Source: DAMBHY01 sp032068765 (GTDB taxonomy: Bacteria > Bacteroidota > Bacteroidia > Bacteroidales > Dysgonomonadaceae). From it: 43,050 nucleotides of DNA. A model generated the notes under the pieces. That model searched no databases and had not been told where the DNA came from. It saw only the letters and a program-made list of their open reading frames with translations. The stretch covers positions 1 through 43,050 of the forward strand of contig DAMBHY010000018.1 of NCBI GenBank assembly GCA_032068765.1. The letters run 5' to 3'. A program made the position numbers and the translations under genes. Below are positions 32,555 to 41,459 of this stretch, piece after piece. The first letter of the stretch is position 1. The number at the start of each line of letters is the position of its first letter.

Positions 32555-34012
32555 TTAAACTTGTTTCAAATAGACTGCAACGGAACCGTCGCCCACATTG
32601 AACCAGCCTTTGCCATCGTCTCCGATGGTGACATCGGGCATATTTCCCATTTTGTCGTACCACACAGAGCCTGCATAATCCGTCCCTATAAACATCGGTT
32701 TGACACCGCCAGTGCTGTTGCTCATAATCACGGCGCATCCGTCAGGATGATTTTCATCGCCGTGACGTACCCATCCGACTACATTTTTATCATCAAAATA
32801 GTCATCCTGCTCGCCATAAGCAAAATCGCGGCGCACATCCAATAACTGGTCGATAACCCACTGCATTCCCGGCTGAGGGTTTTCGCCTCCAATTCCGTAA
32901 TAGTCGCCGAGGAAAAGACACGGGTAACCATCTTTGCGAAGCAAAATAATGGCATATGCCAAAGTTTTGAACCAAGGCTGAACAAAGGATTCCAGCGCCT
33001 GATGAGGTTGTGAATCATGGTTGTCCACAAAGGTGATAGCAGTCAGTGGAGAATGATTGAGCACGCTGTTGCTGAATATATTGCGCATGTCAAATCCAAT
33101 ACCATCATCCGATGATTGTTTGAAATTGAAATGCAATGCCACATCAAACAGGCTTATTTTATAATCCACCGTACGCATATAGTCTGTAATCACCATCTCA
33201 TCATAATACCAGTATTCACCGGCAATGTAGAAATCTTCTCCGAATTCTCCCTTCACATGGTCTACCAAATCCTTCATAAACCAATCATTGATATGCTTGA
33301 TAGCATCTAGACGGATACCGTCTAAATCTAATTCTCGGATAAACCAACTAATCCATCGTTTAGTCTCTGTCTGTACGTCGGGATGTTTGTAGTCAATATC
33401 AGTAAACATCAGGTAATCGTAATTATAAAACTCCTGACTTACAGATTTATCAAAATAATCTATTCCTTTATTCTCTCCGAGAATAATATAAATCGCTTCT
33501 TTACTATCGCGATAGTTATAATCCGTGGCAGAAAAGTGTTCCCAGCTCCATTGAAATTCAGAATATTTTCCTTGTCTCCCCGGGAAAGTAAAACGCGTGA
33601 ATCCTTCTATTTCGTAAGGCTCGCTAACTTGTTTGTTTCTGTCATTTGGGTCAACTTCAATCGCTGTGAATACTTCTGATTCATCGCCGCCGGCTTTGTG
33701 ATTAAGAACAACGTCTGCATAAACGGCAATTCCATTATCGTGCAACGCTTGGATACAATCGTGCAATTCTTGTTTTGTTCCATATTTGGTGCGAACAGTT
33801 CCTTTTTGGTCAAATTCTCCCAAATCATACAAGTCATAAGCACCATATCCCACATCATCCGACGAAGTGCCTTTGTAACAAGGCGGAATCCAAACTCCCG
33901 TTACGCCAATTTGGCTGAGATGTTGCGCATCATCCCTCAATCTGTTCCACAGTTGTCCATCGTTTGGCAAGTACCATTCAAAGTACTGCATCATCACTCC
34001 ATTTGTACGCAT
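32555..34012 (-). CDS. Cytoplasmic alpha-amylase, glycoside hydrolase family 13
   Basis: This enzyme cleaves alpha-1,4-glucosidic bonds in starch, glycogen or maltodextrin. The 485-residue protein lacks a signal peptide and opens with NGVMMQYFEWYLPNDGQLW, typical of GH13 subfamily 5 cytoplasmic enzymes. The conserved regions are present in order: DVVLNHKAG, GIRLDAIKHI with the nucleophile Asp near 234, GEYW with the acid/base Glu near 265, and FVDNHDSQ with the third Asp near 328. The length is normal. It starts 15 bases after ispG and probably ends that transcript. A role in glycogen or maltodextrin turnover is likely; it is not linked to the susCD pair. Confidence 0.93.
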   Translation of the reverse strand: MRTNGVMMQYFEWYLPNDGQLWNRLRDDAQHLSQIGVTGVWIPPCYKGTSSDDVGYGAYDLYDLGEFDQKGTVRTKYGTKQELHDCIQALHDNGIAVYADVVLNHKAGGDESEVFTAIEVDPNDRNKQVSEPYEIEGFTRFTFPGRQGKYSEFQWSWEHFSATDYNYRDSKEAIYIILGENKGIDYFDKSVSQEFYNYDYLMFTDIDYKHPDVQTETKRWISWFIRELDLDGIRLDAIKHINDWFMKDLVDHVKGEFGEDFYIAGEYWYYDEMVITDYMRTVDYKISLFDVALHFNFKQSSDDGIGFDMRNIFSNSVLNHSPLTAITFVDNHDSQPHQALESFVQPWFKTLAYAIILLRKDGYPCLFLGDYYGIGGENPQPGMQWVIDQLLDVRRDFAYGEQDDYFDDKNVVGWVRHGDENHPDGCAVIMSNSTGGVKPMFIGTDYAGSVWYDKMGNMPDVTIGDDGKGWFNVGDGSVAVYLKQV

Positions 34013-34027
34013 TGTCTCTTTTTCTAT

Positions 34028-35881
34028 TTAGTTTTGAGAATTAGGTTCTACCCAGTCTCCGTTATCTTTAATTAATTGAATAAGCCTTTCTACAGCTTCT
34101 GATTGAGGAATATTTTTTTCAATACATTCTTTCTTTTTGTAAAGAGAAATTTTTCCATGCTCTGCGCCTACATATCCGTAGTCAGCATCTGCCATCTCAC
34201 CAGGACCATTCACAATACATCCCATTACTCCAATTTTCAGATTTTTAAGATGAGAGAAATGTTGTTTAATCAAGGCTACTGTCGTTTGCAAATCAAACAA
34301 CGTACGACCACAGCTAGGACAAGAAATAAATTCCGTTTTGCTTGTGCGAACACGTGCTGCCTGAAGAATTCCAAATGCATAAGCATCGACATCTGGATCC
34401 GAAATTTCTCCAAAATTGCTGAGCATGATGCCGTTACCAAAACCGTCTAAAAGTAAAGTTCCCAAGTCAACTCCGGCTTTCACTTGCAAATCTTCTGGAA
34501 GGTTTTCTTTGTAACTTCTTTGAATTACAACGGGAACTTTGCAGTCTTCAATCAATAATTTGTGGAAAAATGCGCGCTGCTCTCCTACCCCATTTTTGTG
34601 CTTAGTTTCGAGAATTACAACTATTTTTTTATCCGACTTCAAAACTTGCAAAACATCGTCTTTCAATTCAGGATAATTCATTCTTAAGAATTTTACCTCA
34701 GCATCACACGATGAAAGCTCATTTAAGTTTTTACACGTGAATAATGGGAATCTATCAATTTCTTTTTTCCATCCAGTAAAGTCTACTACAGCTTTCATAC
34801 CTGGTTTGAAATCAGAAGGAACTTCGCTTCCTACATAAATATAATCCGGAATGAAATGGGGATTTATTTGTGAATTACGATCAAAACTTCTGTCTGAAAT
34901 AACAACAGGCACAAAATCACCGCCGATATTTCTCACGGGAACTGTAACTCTCCGATCAGTATCAAAATGAAAACTAGCATATTTTTCAGCTTCTATAGCC
35001 GGATGATTTTCTCTTTCCGAGATATAAGCTACTAATTTTCGGGCTACTGGAACTTCAGCTTCCGGATCTTCACTCAACGAAACCCGGATAGTATCACCCA
35101 GTCCGTCAGAAAGCAATGCCCCAATTCCTACTGCCGATTTTATTCTTCCGTCATCCATATTCCCAGCTTCGGTTACCCCGAGATGAAGAGGGAAATGAAT
35201 GTCTTCTTTGTCCATTCTGTCCACAAGCATGCGAACTGCTTTTGTCATCAGCAGGGTATTAGATGCTTTCATAGATATGAGGATATCCGTAAAGTTTTCC
35301 TCCATCGCAATGCGCAGATATTCCATGCAAGATTCTACCATTCCTTCGGGCGTATCGCCATATCGGCTCATGATTCTATCCGAAAGTGAACCATGATTTA
35401 CACCGATGCGTACAGCAGTTCCATGTTCTTTACATACATTGAGGAAGGGAACAAACTTTTGACGTATTTTTTCCAGTTCTTTTGTATATTCTTCGTCTGT
35501 ATATTCTACATTGGCAAAAGTTTTCTGCTTATCCACAAAATTCCCGGGATTGATACGCACTTTTTCAACAATCTTCGCAGCAGCATCAGCGGCACGCGGA
35601 TTGAAGTGTATATCTGCTGAAAGCGGTGTGGTATATCCCTTGTCGCGCAATGCTTGGCGAATGTTTCGTAGATTTTCCGCTTCGCGAACACCTTGTGCCG
35701 TCAGGCGAATGAGGTCGGCTCCGGCATCGATGATGCGTTCGCATTGTGCAACGCTGGCTTCTGTATCTAAAGTATTCGTATTGGTCATTGTTTGCACAGC
35801 GATAGGATGATTTCCTCCCATCGTTACTTTGCCAACATGAACATCAACGGTAGGACGTCTTTTATAATTGAAAAAATTCAT
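34028..35881 (-). CDS. ispG: 4-hydroxy-3-methylbut-2-enyl-diphosphate synthase (long form)
   Basis: IspG (GcpE) is the iron-sulfur enzyme of the MEP isoprenoid pathway that converts MEcPP to HMBPP. The 617-residue protein is the long version found in Bacteroidota, Chlamydiae and plants, with an extra domain inserted between the TIM barrel and the cluster domain. Visible features are VGKVTMGGNHPIAVQTMTNT at the N-terminus, the DIHFNP strand, and the C-terminal 4Fe-4S ligands in SCPSCGRTLFD near 521 and GCIVNGPGEMADADYGYVG near 554. All are intact. It follows the nitroreductase gene by 24 bases. Confidence 0.96.
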   Translation of the reverse strand: MNFFNYKRRPTVDVHVGKVTMGGNHPIAVQTMTNTNTLDTEASVAQCERIIDAGADLIRLTAQGVREAENLRNIRQALRDKGYTTPLSADIHFNPRAADAAAKIVEKVRINPGNFVDKQKTFANVEYTDEEYTKELEKIRQKFVPFLNVCKEHGTAVRIGVNHGSLSDRIMSRYGDTPEGMVESCMEYLRIAMEENFTDILISMKASNTLLMTKAVRMLVDRMDKEDIHFPLHLGVTEAGNMDDGRIKSAVGIGALLSDGLGDTIRVSLSEDPEAEVPVARKLVAYISERENHPAIEAEKYASFHFDTDRRVTVPVRNIGGDFVPVVISDRSFDRNSQINPHFIPDYIYVGSEVPSDFKPGMKAVVDFTGWKKEIDRFPLFTCKNLNELSSCDAEVKFLRMNYPELKDDVLQVLKSDKKIVVILETKHKNGVGEQRAFFHKLLIEDCKVPVVIQRSYKENLPEDLQVKAGVDLGTLLLDGFGNGIMLSNFGEISDPDVDAYAFGILQAARVRTSKTEFISCPSCGRTLFDLQTTVALIKQHFSHLKNLKIGVMGCIVNGPGEMADADYGYVGAEHGKISLYKKKECIEKNIPQSEAVERLIQLIKDNGDWVEPNSQN

Positions 35882-35905
35882 CGATAAAGAATGAGTTTAA
35901 TTGAT

Positions 35906-36637
35906 TTATATTCTTTTATAAACATCTGAAAACGGAACCCTGAATCTATCGCCACGAACTCCGTCAGGTAGTCTTACACCGCAGGGAATCACCATATTGA
36001 TTTCCGCAGCACTTGGAAGTTTTAATGCTTTTTTTACTAATCTGCTGTCAAATCCTTCCAGAGGACAGGTATCATAACCCTCTTCACTCATAGCCAACAT
36101 AAAAGTCTGAGCAGCAAGCGCACAAGTTTTATGCACTACCACGCGTAAATCATTTTCAGTAACTTCATTAACTATCGGTCGTAACAAACCGATGCATTTA
36201 GTAAGTGTTTTCCTAAAAATACCGTAAAGGCCAAAAAATTTTCCATACAAAAATGGCATCAATTGTCCATAATATTTTTCAATTCGCTTTATTCTCGCTT
36301 CTACTTTTTCGGGAGGACTGTAGCGTTTTATATTTTCTTTTTCAAATGTTAATATAGCGCGAGCTCTTTTTTTATACAAATCGGGTCGCGTTACAAACAC
36401 CACCATCTGTTTAGCTGTTCGCGCTGCCTGCTGATTCAAACATGCAGCAGAAATAGCTTTCATTGTATCCTCATCTGTAATATGATAAAACTCCCACAAT
36501 TGCATGTTACTGCTTGCAGGAGCTAGCGTAGCCAGTTCGATGCAATGTTTTACTTTTTCGGAATCAATTTCAATATTTGGGTCAAAATTACGGACGGCAC
36601 GTCGGTAATTTACAATTTCGTCGAAAGTTTTTGACAT
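35906..36637 (-). CDS. Nitroreductase family protein
   Basis: This is a flavin-dependent oxidoreductase of the nitroreductase superfamily, which uses FMN and NAD(P)H. The 243 residues include the N-terminal FMN-contact pattern YRRAVRNFDP, the LAPASSNMQLWEFY segment typical of the family, and a later LAAQTFMLAMSEEGYDTCPLEGFD region. The middle is about 40 residues longer than in small nitroreductases. The substrate is unknown. It starts 4 bases after the glyoxalase-like gene and lies in a run with ispG. Confidence 0.87.
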   Translation of the reverse strand: MSKTFDEIVNYRRAVRNFDPNIEIDSEKVKHCIELATLAPASSNMQLWEFYHITDEDTMKAISAACLNQQAARTAKQMVVFVTRPDLYKKRARAILTFEKENIKRYSPPEKVEARIKRIEKYYGQLMPFLYGKFFGLYGIFRKTLTKCIGLLRPIVNEVTENDLRVVVHKTCALAAQTFMLAMSEEGYDTCPLEGFDSRLVKKALKLPSAAEINMVIPCGVRLPDGVRGDRFRVPFSDVYKRI

Positions 36638-36641
36638 TTTT

Positions 36642-37022
36642 TTATTTCTTCAAGGGTAAAATTTCAATCCAGTAACCATCGGGATCGTTGATAAAATACA
36701 ATCCCATATCTTTGTTTTCGTAGCAGACACAATCCATGGATTTATGATATTTACGAATTGCATCATAATCGCCTTCGAGGCGCATGCAGAGATGCTGTTC
36801 ATTATCGCCCATATTATATGGTCTATCCCAGTCTCTCAACCAGGTCAATTCCAAAGTAAAACCACTTTGTCCGTCTCCTAAATACACCAATATAAAAGAG
36901 CCGTCGGCGGCTTCTTTTCTTCTTACTTCTTTAAGACCTAAAGCTTTGTCATAAAACTCAATACTCCGCTGCAGGTCCAGTACATTTATATTGTAATGAT
37001 CAAATCTACCTTTTATTTCCAT
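36642..37022 (-). CDS. VOC family protein, glyoxalase I-like
   Basis: The 126-residue protein has the paired beta-alpha-beta-beta-beta modules of the vicinal oxygen chelate superfamily. Candidate metal ligands are the His in FDHYNINV, Glu in FTLELTW, His in EQHLCMRL and Glu in YWIEILP. This is the same order as in glyoxalase I, so it could be a lactoylglutathione lyase-type enzyme or a related dioxygenase or isomerase. It starts 2 bases after the MBL hydrolase gene; a glyoxalase-like enzyme beside an MBL-fold hydrolase would suit aldehyde detoxification, but that is inference. Confidence 0.86.
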   Translation of the reverse strand: MEIKGRFDHYNINVLDLQRSIEFYDKALGLKEVRRKEAADGSFILVYLGDGQSGFTLELTWLRDWDRPYNMGDNEQHLCMRLEGDYDAIRKYHKSMDCVCYENKDMGLYFINDPDGYWIEILPLKK

Positions 37023-37024
37023 AA

Positions 37025-37750
37025 TTATTTTATTTCAAAAGATTGTCCTTTATGTGTTACCGACAACAAAATGCAATTATTTTCATCTGCGAATTGCTTA
37101 ATTGCATTCGCTTTTTTATAATCTTCTCCGAAGTGCATGGGAAGAATATATTCCGAATCAATTCGGGAGATAAACTGTTCTGCGCCTAAAAGATAATCAT
37201 CACCCAAGCGTGGGTCTATCGGAAACATGGAAATCGTAAATTCGTCATAGTATTCCGCAAGCAACTCAAGTTCGCAAAGGAAATTGTTTTCAAAAATACA
37301 CGCCTCTTTCTTCGAAACTTCATCACGCCAATGCCAATTATTGAGGTCACCTGCATGAAAAAATGTTTTATCACCAATTTTCAACGCGAAAGATCCGCCG
37401 GCATCAGTAGATCCAAATGCTTGTACAAAGATATTCTTATCTTGAAAAGTATCAAATTTTTTGAGAAAATGAACATTACTCTCGTTTAAATTTACTTTGT
37501 CCTGAATTTCATCAGAAAAAATGTATACAATATCAGATTTCTTTTCTTTCCACGAAAGAATTTCGGGATTAAAATGATCTGTGTGAGAATGAGTGGAAAA
37601 AACATACAAAGGGGTATCTTTCTCCAATAAATAATCTTTTATCCAATAACTACCGTCAGGCTTGGTTACATCCTTGAAATAATCAAAAATAAGGGAAAAT
37701 TCTTCAAACTCAATCACATAACAGCTGTGAAAAATATATGTAATTGTCAT
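37025..37750 (-). CDS. MBL-fold metal-dependent hydrolase
   Basis: The 241-residue protein belongs to the metallo-beta-lactamase fold superfamily, in the branch with UlaG-like or uncharacterised L-ascorbate-type hydrolases. The zinc motif HSHTDH is at 54-59, followed by FFHAGDLNNWHW with a further His and Asp, and ILPMHFGED near the C-terminus. There is no signal peptide, so it is cytoplasmic. It is the first gene of a minus-strand run with the glyoxalase-like protein, nitroreductase, ispG and amylase. Its substrate is unknown. Confidence 0.85.
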   Translation of the reverse strand: MTITYIFHSCYVIEFEEFSLIFDYFKDVTKPDGSYWIKDYLLEKDTPLYVFSTHSHTDHFNPEILSWKEKKSDIVYIFSDEIQDKVNLNESNVHFLKKFDTFQDKNIFVQAFGSTDAGGSFALKIGDKTFFHAGDLNNWHWRDEVSKKEACIFENNFLCELELLAEYYDEFTISMFPIDPRLGDDYLLGAEQFISRIDSEYILPMHFGEDYKKANAIKQFADENNCILLSVTHKGQSFEIK

Positions 37751-37869
37751 ATGATAGCACTAATTTTATCGTAGAAGAAAATACAAGCTATAATACAAGA
37801 TTTTCTTTATAGATGTTCAAACGTTTAGATGAATATTTTGTTTATTAAAAACAATATAAGAACAAAATA

Positions 37870-38892
37870 ATGAAAAAAATAAGAACCCTTTTGACCGGAG
37901 CATCCGGAAGTGTGGGTTACGAAACGCTTAAGCAATTAGTAGCTCTGAAAGACAAATTCGAAATTACGGTTTTCGACCTACAAAATGATAACAGTAAAAA
38001 ATTACTCGAAAAATATAAAAATGACGTTACAATAATTTATGGTGATATCACTCAAAAAGAACATCTTGTAGAAGCCTGCAAAGATAAAGATTATGTCATT
38101 CATCTAGCTGCACTCATTCCTCCAAAAGCCGATCAAAATACTGCACTTGCCGATAAAATTAATATTGGTGGGACAAAAAATCTTGTGGAGAATCTGGAAG
38201 AATATTCACCAAATGCTTTTTTGGCTTATAGTTCTTCAGTTTCGGTATATGGCGACCGCGTGAAAAATCCGAATATTGTAATTACTGACGAATTAAAACC
38301 TTCTATTGGTGATCATTATGCCACAACAAAACTTGCTGCAGAGAAAATTATTCAGGTTAGCAAACTCAATTGGACAATTTTCAGACTTTCGGCGATAATG
38401 GGTGTTGGCAATCATAAGATAACTGAACTTATGTTTCATATGCCATTAAATACTCCTGTTGAAATTACCACACCGGAAGATACGGCGCGCGCTTTTGTGA
38501 ATGCGGCAGACAAGATGACACAACTCAATAAAAGAATTTTTAATCTGGGTGGAGGTAATAAAAACAGAATCTTGTATAAAGACCTTTTGCAGAAAAACTT
38601 TGATATTTATGGGTTAGGAAAATTGAATTTTCCTAAAGAATCTTTCGCCGACAAAAATTTTCACTGCGGTTACTATCAGGACGGAGATGAACTTGAAGAA
38701 ATTCTTCATTTTAGAAAAGATACATTGGATACTTATTTTGAAAAGGTAAAAAAGAGTGTCTCTAAGTTTCAAAGATTTATTACAACATTGGTTGCATCTT
38801 TTGTGAAAAAAGGTTTGGTAAAAAAATCAGAGCCGTACCATGCTTTCAAAACCAATGATAAATCAATGATAGACCGATTTTTTGATAACTAA
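37870..38892 (+). CDS. NAD(P)-dependent epimerase/dehydratase family protein
   Basis: This is an extended short-chain dehydrogenase/reductase. The 340 residues have the nucleotide-binding TGASGSVG at 9-16, then YGDITQ, HLAALIPP and SSSVSVYG, and the catalytic Tyr-x-x-x-Lys in HYATTKLAA near 150-154. The C-terminal 100 residues vary in this family and do not reveal a substrate. It diverges from the MBL hydrolase gene across a 119-base gap. Nothing nearby suggests a sugar-nucleotide pathway. Confidence 0.88.
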   Translation: MKKIRTLLTGASGSVGYETLKQLVALKDKFEITVFDLQNDNSKKLLEKYKNDVTIIYGDITQKEHLVEACKDKDYVIHLAALIPPKADQNTALADKINIGGTKNLVENLEEYSPNAFLAYSSSVSVYGDRVKNPNIVITDELKPSIGDHYATTKLAAEKIIQVSKLNWTIFRLSAIMGVGNHKITELMFHMPLNTPVEITTPEDTARAFVNAADKMTQLNKRIFNLGGGNKNRILYKDLLQKNFDIYGLGKLNFPKESFADKNFHCGYYQDGDELEEILHFRKDTLDTYFEKVKKSVSKFQRFITTLVASFVKKGLVKKSEPYHAFKTNDKSMIDRFFDN

Positions 38893-38918
38893 TGTGGAGA
38901 TTATCCTCAAATCCTAAA

Positions 38919-38954
38919 AAAAGTAAATATTATTAGAAATATAAATTTACTTTT
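38919..38954 (+). terminator. Possible hairpin between the epimerase and aquaporin genes
   Basis: AAAAGTAAAT (38919-38928) pairs with ATTTACTTTT (38945-38954) around a 16-base loop. It is AT-only apart from one G-C pair and lacks a clear T-run, so it may be a weak terminator or incidental. Confidence 0.35.
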
Positions 38955-38972
38955 AATAAAAATTTTAGAAGT

Positions 38973-39656
38973 ATGAAAAAGTATTTAGCAGAAATGTTTG
39001 GCACAATGGTGCTAGTTTTAATGGGTTGTGGTGCGGCTGTATTTGCCGGAACTTCTCAACCGTTTGATTCGGTAGGAACTTTAGGTGTTGCTTTCGCATT
39101 TGGTTTATCTGTAGTAGCTATGGCGTATACTATTGGTAGTATTTCAGGTTGTCATATTAATCCGGCAATTACCTTAGGTGTTTTCTTAACAGGAAGAATG
39201 AAAGGAAAAGATGCCGTAATGTATATGATTTTTCAATTTATCGGTGCTATTATCGGTTCTGCCATACTTTGGTATCTTGCAAAAGATTCAGGCTCAACAA
39301 CTACTCTTACAGGTGCAAACAATTTTGCCGATGGACAAATGGGCGTTGCTTTCGTAGCCGAAATGGTATTTACTGCAATTTTTGTTTTAGTTGTTCTTGG
39401 AGTTACTGCTAAAAACGGATTAAATCAGTTTGCAGGCTTGGCAATTGGTCTGGCTCTTGTTTTAGTGCACATCGTATGTATCCCTATTACCGGTACTTCC
39501 GTAAATCCTGCTCGTAGTTTTGGACCAGCACTTTTCGAAGGTGGTACAGCTCTAGCAAACTTATGGTTGTTTATTGTAGCTCCTTTAGTTGGCGCGGCAA
39601 TTGCAGCTGGGATCTGGAAAACTATCACAGTTGAAAATGACAAAATTGAAGCATAA
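38973..39656 (+). CDS. aqpZ: MIP family channel, aquaporin Z-like
   Basis: This is a membrane channel for water, possibly small solutes. The 227 residues have six hydrophobic segments and both aquaporin signature loops, HINPAITLG with NPA at 63-65 and SVNPARSFGPA with NPA near 178-180. The selectivity-filter Arg follows the second NPA, as expected for water-selective channels. The length is that of AqpZ rather than the longer glycerol facilitators. A strong terminator follows, so it is probably a short transcript of its own. Confidence 0.92.
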   Translation: MKKYLAEMFGTMVLVLMGCGAAVFAGTSQPFDSVGTLGVAFAFGLSVVAMAYTIGSISGCHINPAITLGVFLTGRMKGKDAVMYMIFQFIGAIIGSAILWYLAKDSGSTTTLTGANNFADGQMGVAFVAEMVFTAIFVLVVLGVTAKNGLNQFAGLAIGLALVLVHIVCIPITGTSVNPARSFGPALFEGGTALANLWLFIVAPLVGAAIAAGIWKTITVENDKIEA

Positions 39657-39675
39657 TGATAAAATGAACATAATG

Positions 39676-39715
39676 AAAGAGCGGCAGAAATTAGTTTCTG
39701 TCGCTTTTTATTTTT
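39676..39715 (+). terminator. Terminator of the aquaporin gene
   Basis: AGCGGCAGAAA (39680-39690) pairs with TTTCTGTCGCT (39695-39705), with one G-T wobble and a TTAG loop, extended by A-T pairs and followed by TTTTTATTTTT. It lies 20 bases after the stop codon at 39656. Confidence 0.88.
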
Positions 39716-39766
39716 CTTAGATTATTTATATTTTACGATATTTTATTATTCAATCCTTACCAATAT

Positions 39767-39791
39767 TGCACAAATTTTATATATTTGTGCA
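39767..39791 (+). promoter_or_regulatory. Palindrome overlapping the fabI promoter (candidate operator)
   Basis: TGCACAAAT (39767-39775) and ATTTGTGCA (39783-39791) form a perfect 9-bp inverted repeat with a 7-base spacer. The -7 element TATATTTG (39780-39787, TAnnTTTG) lies in the right arm, ending 22 bases before the fabI ATG. A dimeric repressor bound here would block the promoter. No regulator gene is adjacent. Confidence 0.5.
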
Positions 39792-39809
39792 GTTTTAATT
39801 ATCACAAAA

Positions 39810-40661
39810 ATGAATCACAATTTATTACAAGGTAAAAGAGGTATAATTTTCGGAGCATTGAATGACAAATCCATTGCTTGGAAAGTAGCTGAAAGAGCAG
39901 TAGAGGAAGGTGCAACCATTACTCTAACAAATACACCCGTAGCAGTGAGAATGGGTGAAACCGCCGAATTAGGAAAAAAACTCAATGCTGAAATTATTCC
40001 TGCTGATGCCACAAATGTCGATGATCTGGAAATAGTATTTTCAAGATCTATGGAAATATTAGGCGGAAAAATCGATTTCGTTCTTCATTCCATAGGAATG
40101 TCTCCAAACGTACGCAAAAAACGCACTTATGATGACTTGGATTACGATTTTTTATCCAAAACTATAGATATCTCTGCCATTTCATTTCACAAAATGATGC
40201 AGGTTGCCAAGAAAATGGATGCTATTGCTGAGGGAGGCTCTGTTCTTGCATTAACTTATATTGCTGCGCAACGCACATTTTATGGTTACAACGACATGGC
40301 GGATGCCAAAGCGTTGTTGGAATCCATTGCACGCAGCTTTGGTTATATCTACGGCAGAGAAAAAGGCGTTCGAGTAAATACTATTTCTCAATCACCAACG
40401 GTTACTACTGCTGGAAGCGGAGTCAAAGGTATGGAACATCTGCTCGACTTTTCTGAACGTGTAGCACCAATAGGAAATGCGAATGCAGACGATTGCGCCG
40501 ACTATTGTGTAGTAATGTTTTCTGATTTAACAAGAAAAGTAACAATGCAGAATTTGTACCATGATGGAGGATTTTCGAGCATGGGTATGAGTTTGCGCGC
40601 TATGCGTCAATATAGCGAGAGTCTTGAGGAAAAAGAAAACGGCAGATTGGCTTACGAATAA
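39810..40661 (+). CDS. fabI: Enoyl-[acyl-carrier-protein] reductase FabI
   Basis: FabI reduces the enoyl-ACP double bond in the last step of each fatty-acid elongation cycle and is the triclosan target. The 283-residue short-chain dehydrogenase has the FabI-type nucleotide site GKRGIIFGALNDKSIAW, HSIGMSPN, and a catalytic region YIAAQRTFYGYNDMADAKALLE with the Tyr and Lys of the active site near 159-166. The opening sequence and length are normal for the family. A perfect palindrome spans its promoter, and terminators bracket it on both sides, so it is transcribed alone. Confidence 0.94.
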   Translation: MNHNLLQGKRGIIFGALNDKSIAWKVAERAVEEGATITLTNTPVAVRMGETAELGKKLNAEIIPADATNVDDLEIVFSRSMEILGGKIDFVLHSIGMSPNVRKKRTYDDLDYDFLSKTIDISAISFHKMMQVAKKMDAIAEGGSVLALTYIAAQRTFYGYNDMADAKALLESIARSFGYIYGREKGVRVNTISQSPTVTTAGSGVKGMEHLLDFSERVAPIGNANADDCADYCVVMFSDLTRKVTMQNLYHDGGFSSMGMSLRAMRQYSESLEEKENGRLAYE

Positions 40662-40691
40662 CTTTTTCATAATAATACTTTTTATCATCAT

Positions 40692-40728
40692 AAAAGTTCT
40701 GTCTTTTAACCGAGGCAGAACTTTTTTT
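40692..40728 (+). terminator. Terminator of fabI
   Basis: AAAAGTTCTGTC (40692-40703) pairs with GGCAGAACTTTT (40714-40725), with one wobble, followed by a run of T's to 40728. It lies 30 bases after the fabI stop codon. Confidence 0.85.
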
Positions 40729-40796
40729 GTTAAAAAATTAATCAACTTCTTAATGAGTTACATTTTTATGTACATTCGTTCTACAAAAAAAGTAAG

Positions 40797-41405
40797 ATGC
40801 TAATAAAACTTTATAACGACAATCCCAATCCGAAAGATGTAGACAAGATTGTTTCTGTCCTAAAAGATGGAGGAATAATCATTTATCCTACAGACACGCT
40901 TTACGGAATAGGTTGCGACGCGCTGAATGTAAGAGCGGTAGAAAAAATTTGTGCCATAAAGGGTATAAATCCCGATAAAAACAATCTCTCCATCATCTGT
41001 CACGATTTGAGTAATATCAGCAAATATGCCAAATTTGATACGCCAGTTTTCAAACTCATGAAGAAAAATCTTCCCGGTCCTTTTACATTCGTACTTTCTG
41101 CTGGTTCCAATCTTCCGAAAATTTACAAAAAACGCAAAGCAGTAGGCATCCGCGTGCCAGATAATAGAATCATTAGTACGATAGTTGAGCAACTTGGAAA
41201 TCCCATTCTCAGCACATCCGTGAAAGATAATGAATCAGAACTGGAATATTCCACTAATCCCGAACTTATACATGAAAAGTGGGAAAATCAGGTAGATATC
41301 ATAATTGATGGCGGTATGGGAGGTATTGAACCTTCCACTATCGTAGATTGCACTAGCGGAGAACCGGAAATCATCCGCGAAGGAAAAGGCGTGTTAAAAA
41401 TATAA
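40797..41405 (+). CDS. L-threonylcarbamoyladenylate synthase (Sua5/YrdC/YciO family)
   Basis: These enzymes make threonylcarbamoyl-AMP from threonine, bicarbonate and ATP for the t6A tRNA modification. The 202-residue protein is a single YrdC domain without the C-terminal Sua5 extension. It contains GGIIIYPTDTLYGIGCDA, then LPGPFTFVLSA, VGIRVPDN and a late DCTSGEPEIIREG. The YrdC and YciO branches are hard to separate by eye, and YciO-type proteins may act on something else. A TACATTCG just upstream is a near match to the -7 consensus. It is the only gene between two transcript ends. Confidence 0.87.
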   Translation: MLIKLYNDNPNPKDVDKIVSVLKDGGIIIYPTDTLYGIGCDALNVRAVEKICAIKGINPDKNNLSIICHDLSNISKYAKFDTPVFKLMKKNLPGPFTFVLSAGSNLPKIYKKRKAVGIRVPDNRIISTIVEQLGNPILSTSVKDNESELEYSTNPELIHEKWENQVDIIIDGGMGGIEPSTIVDCTSGEPEIIREGKGVLKI

Positions 41406-41459
41406 TTAAACTTTTTTTATCATACTATTGTCATAAAAAACATTTATTTTTTTTGAAAA

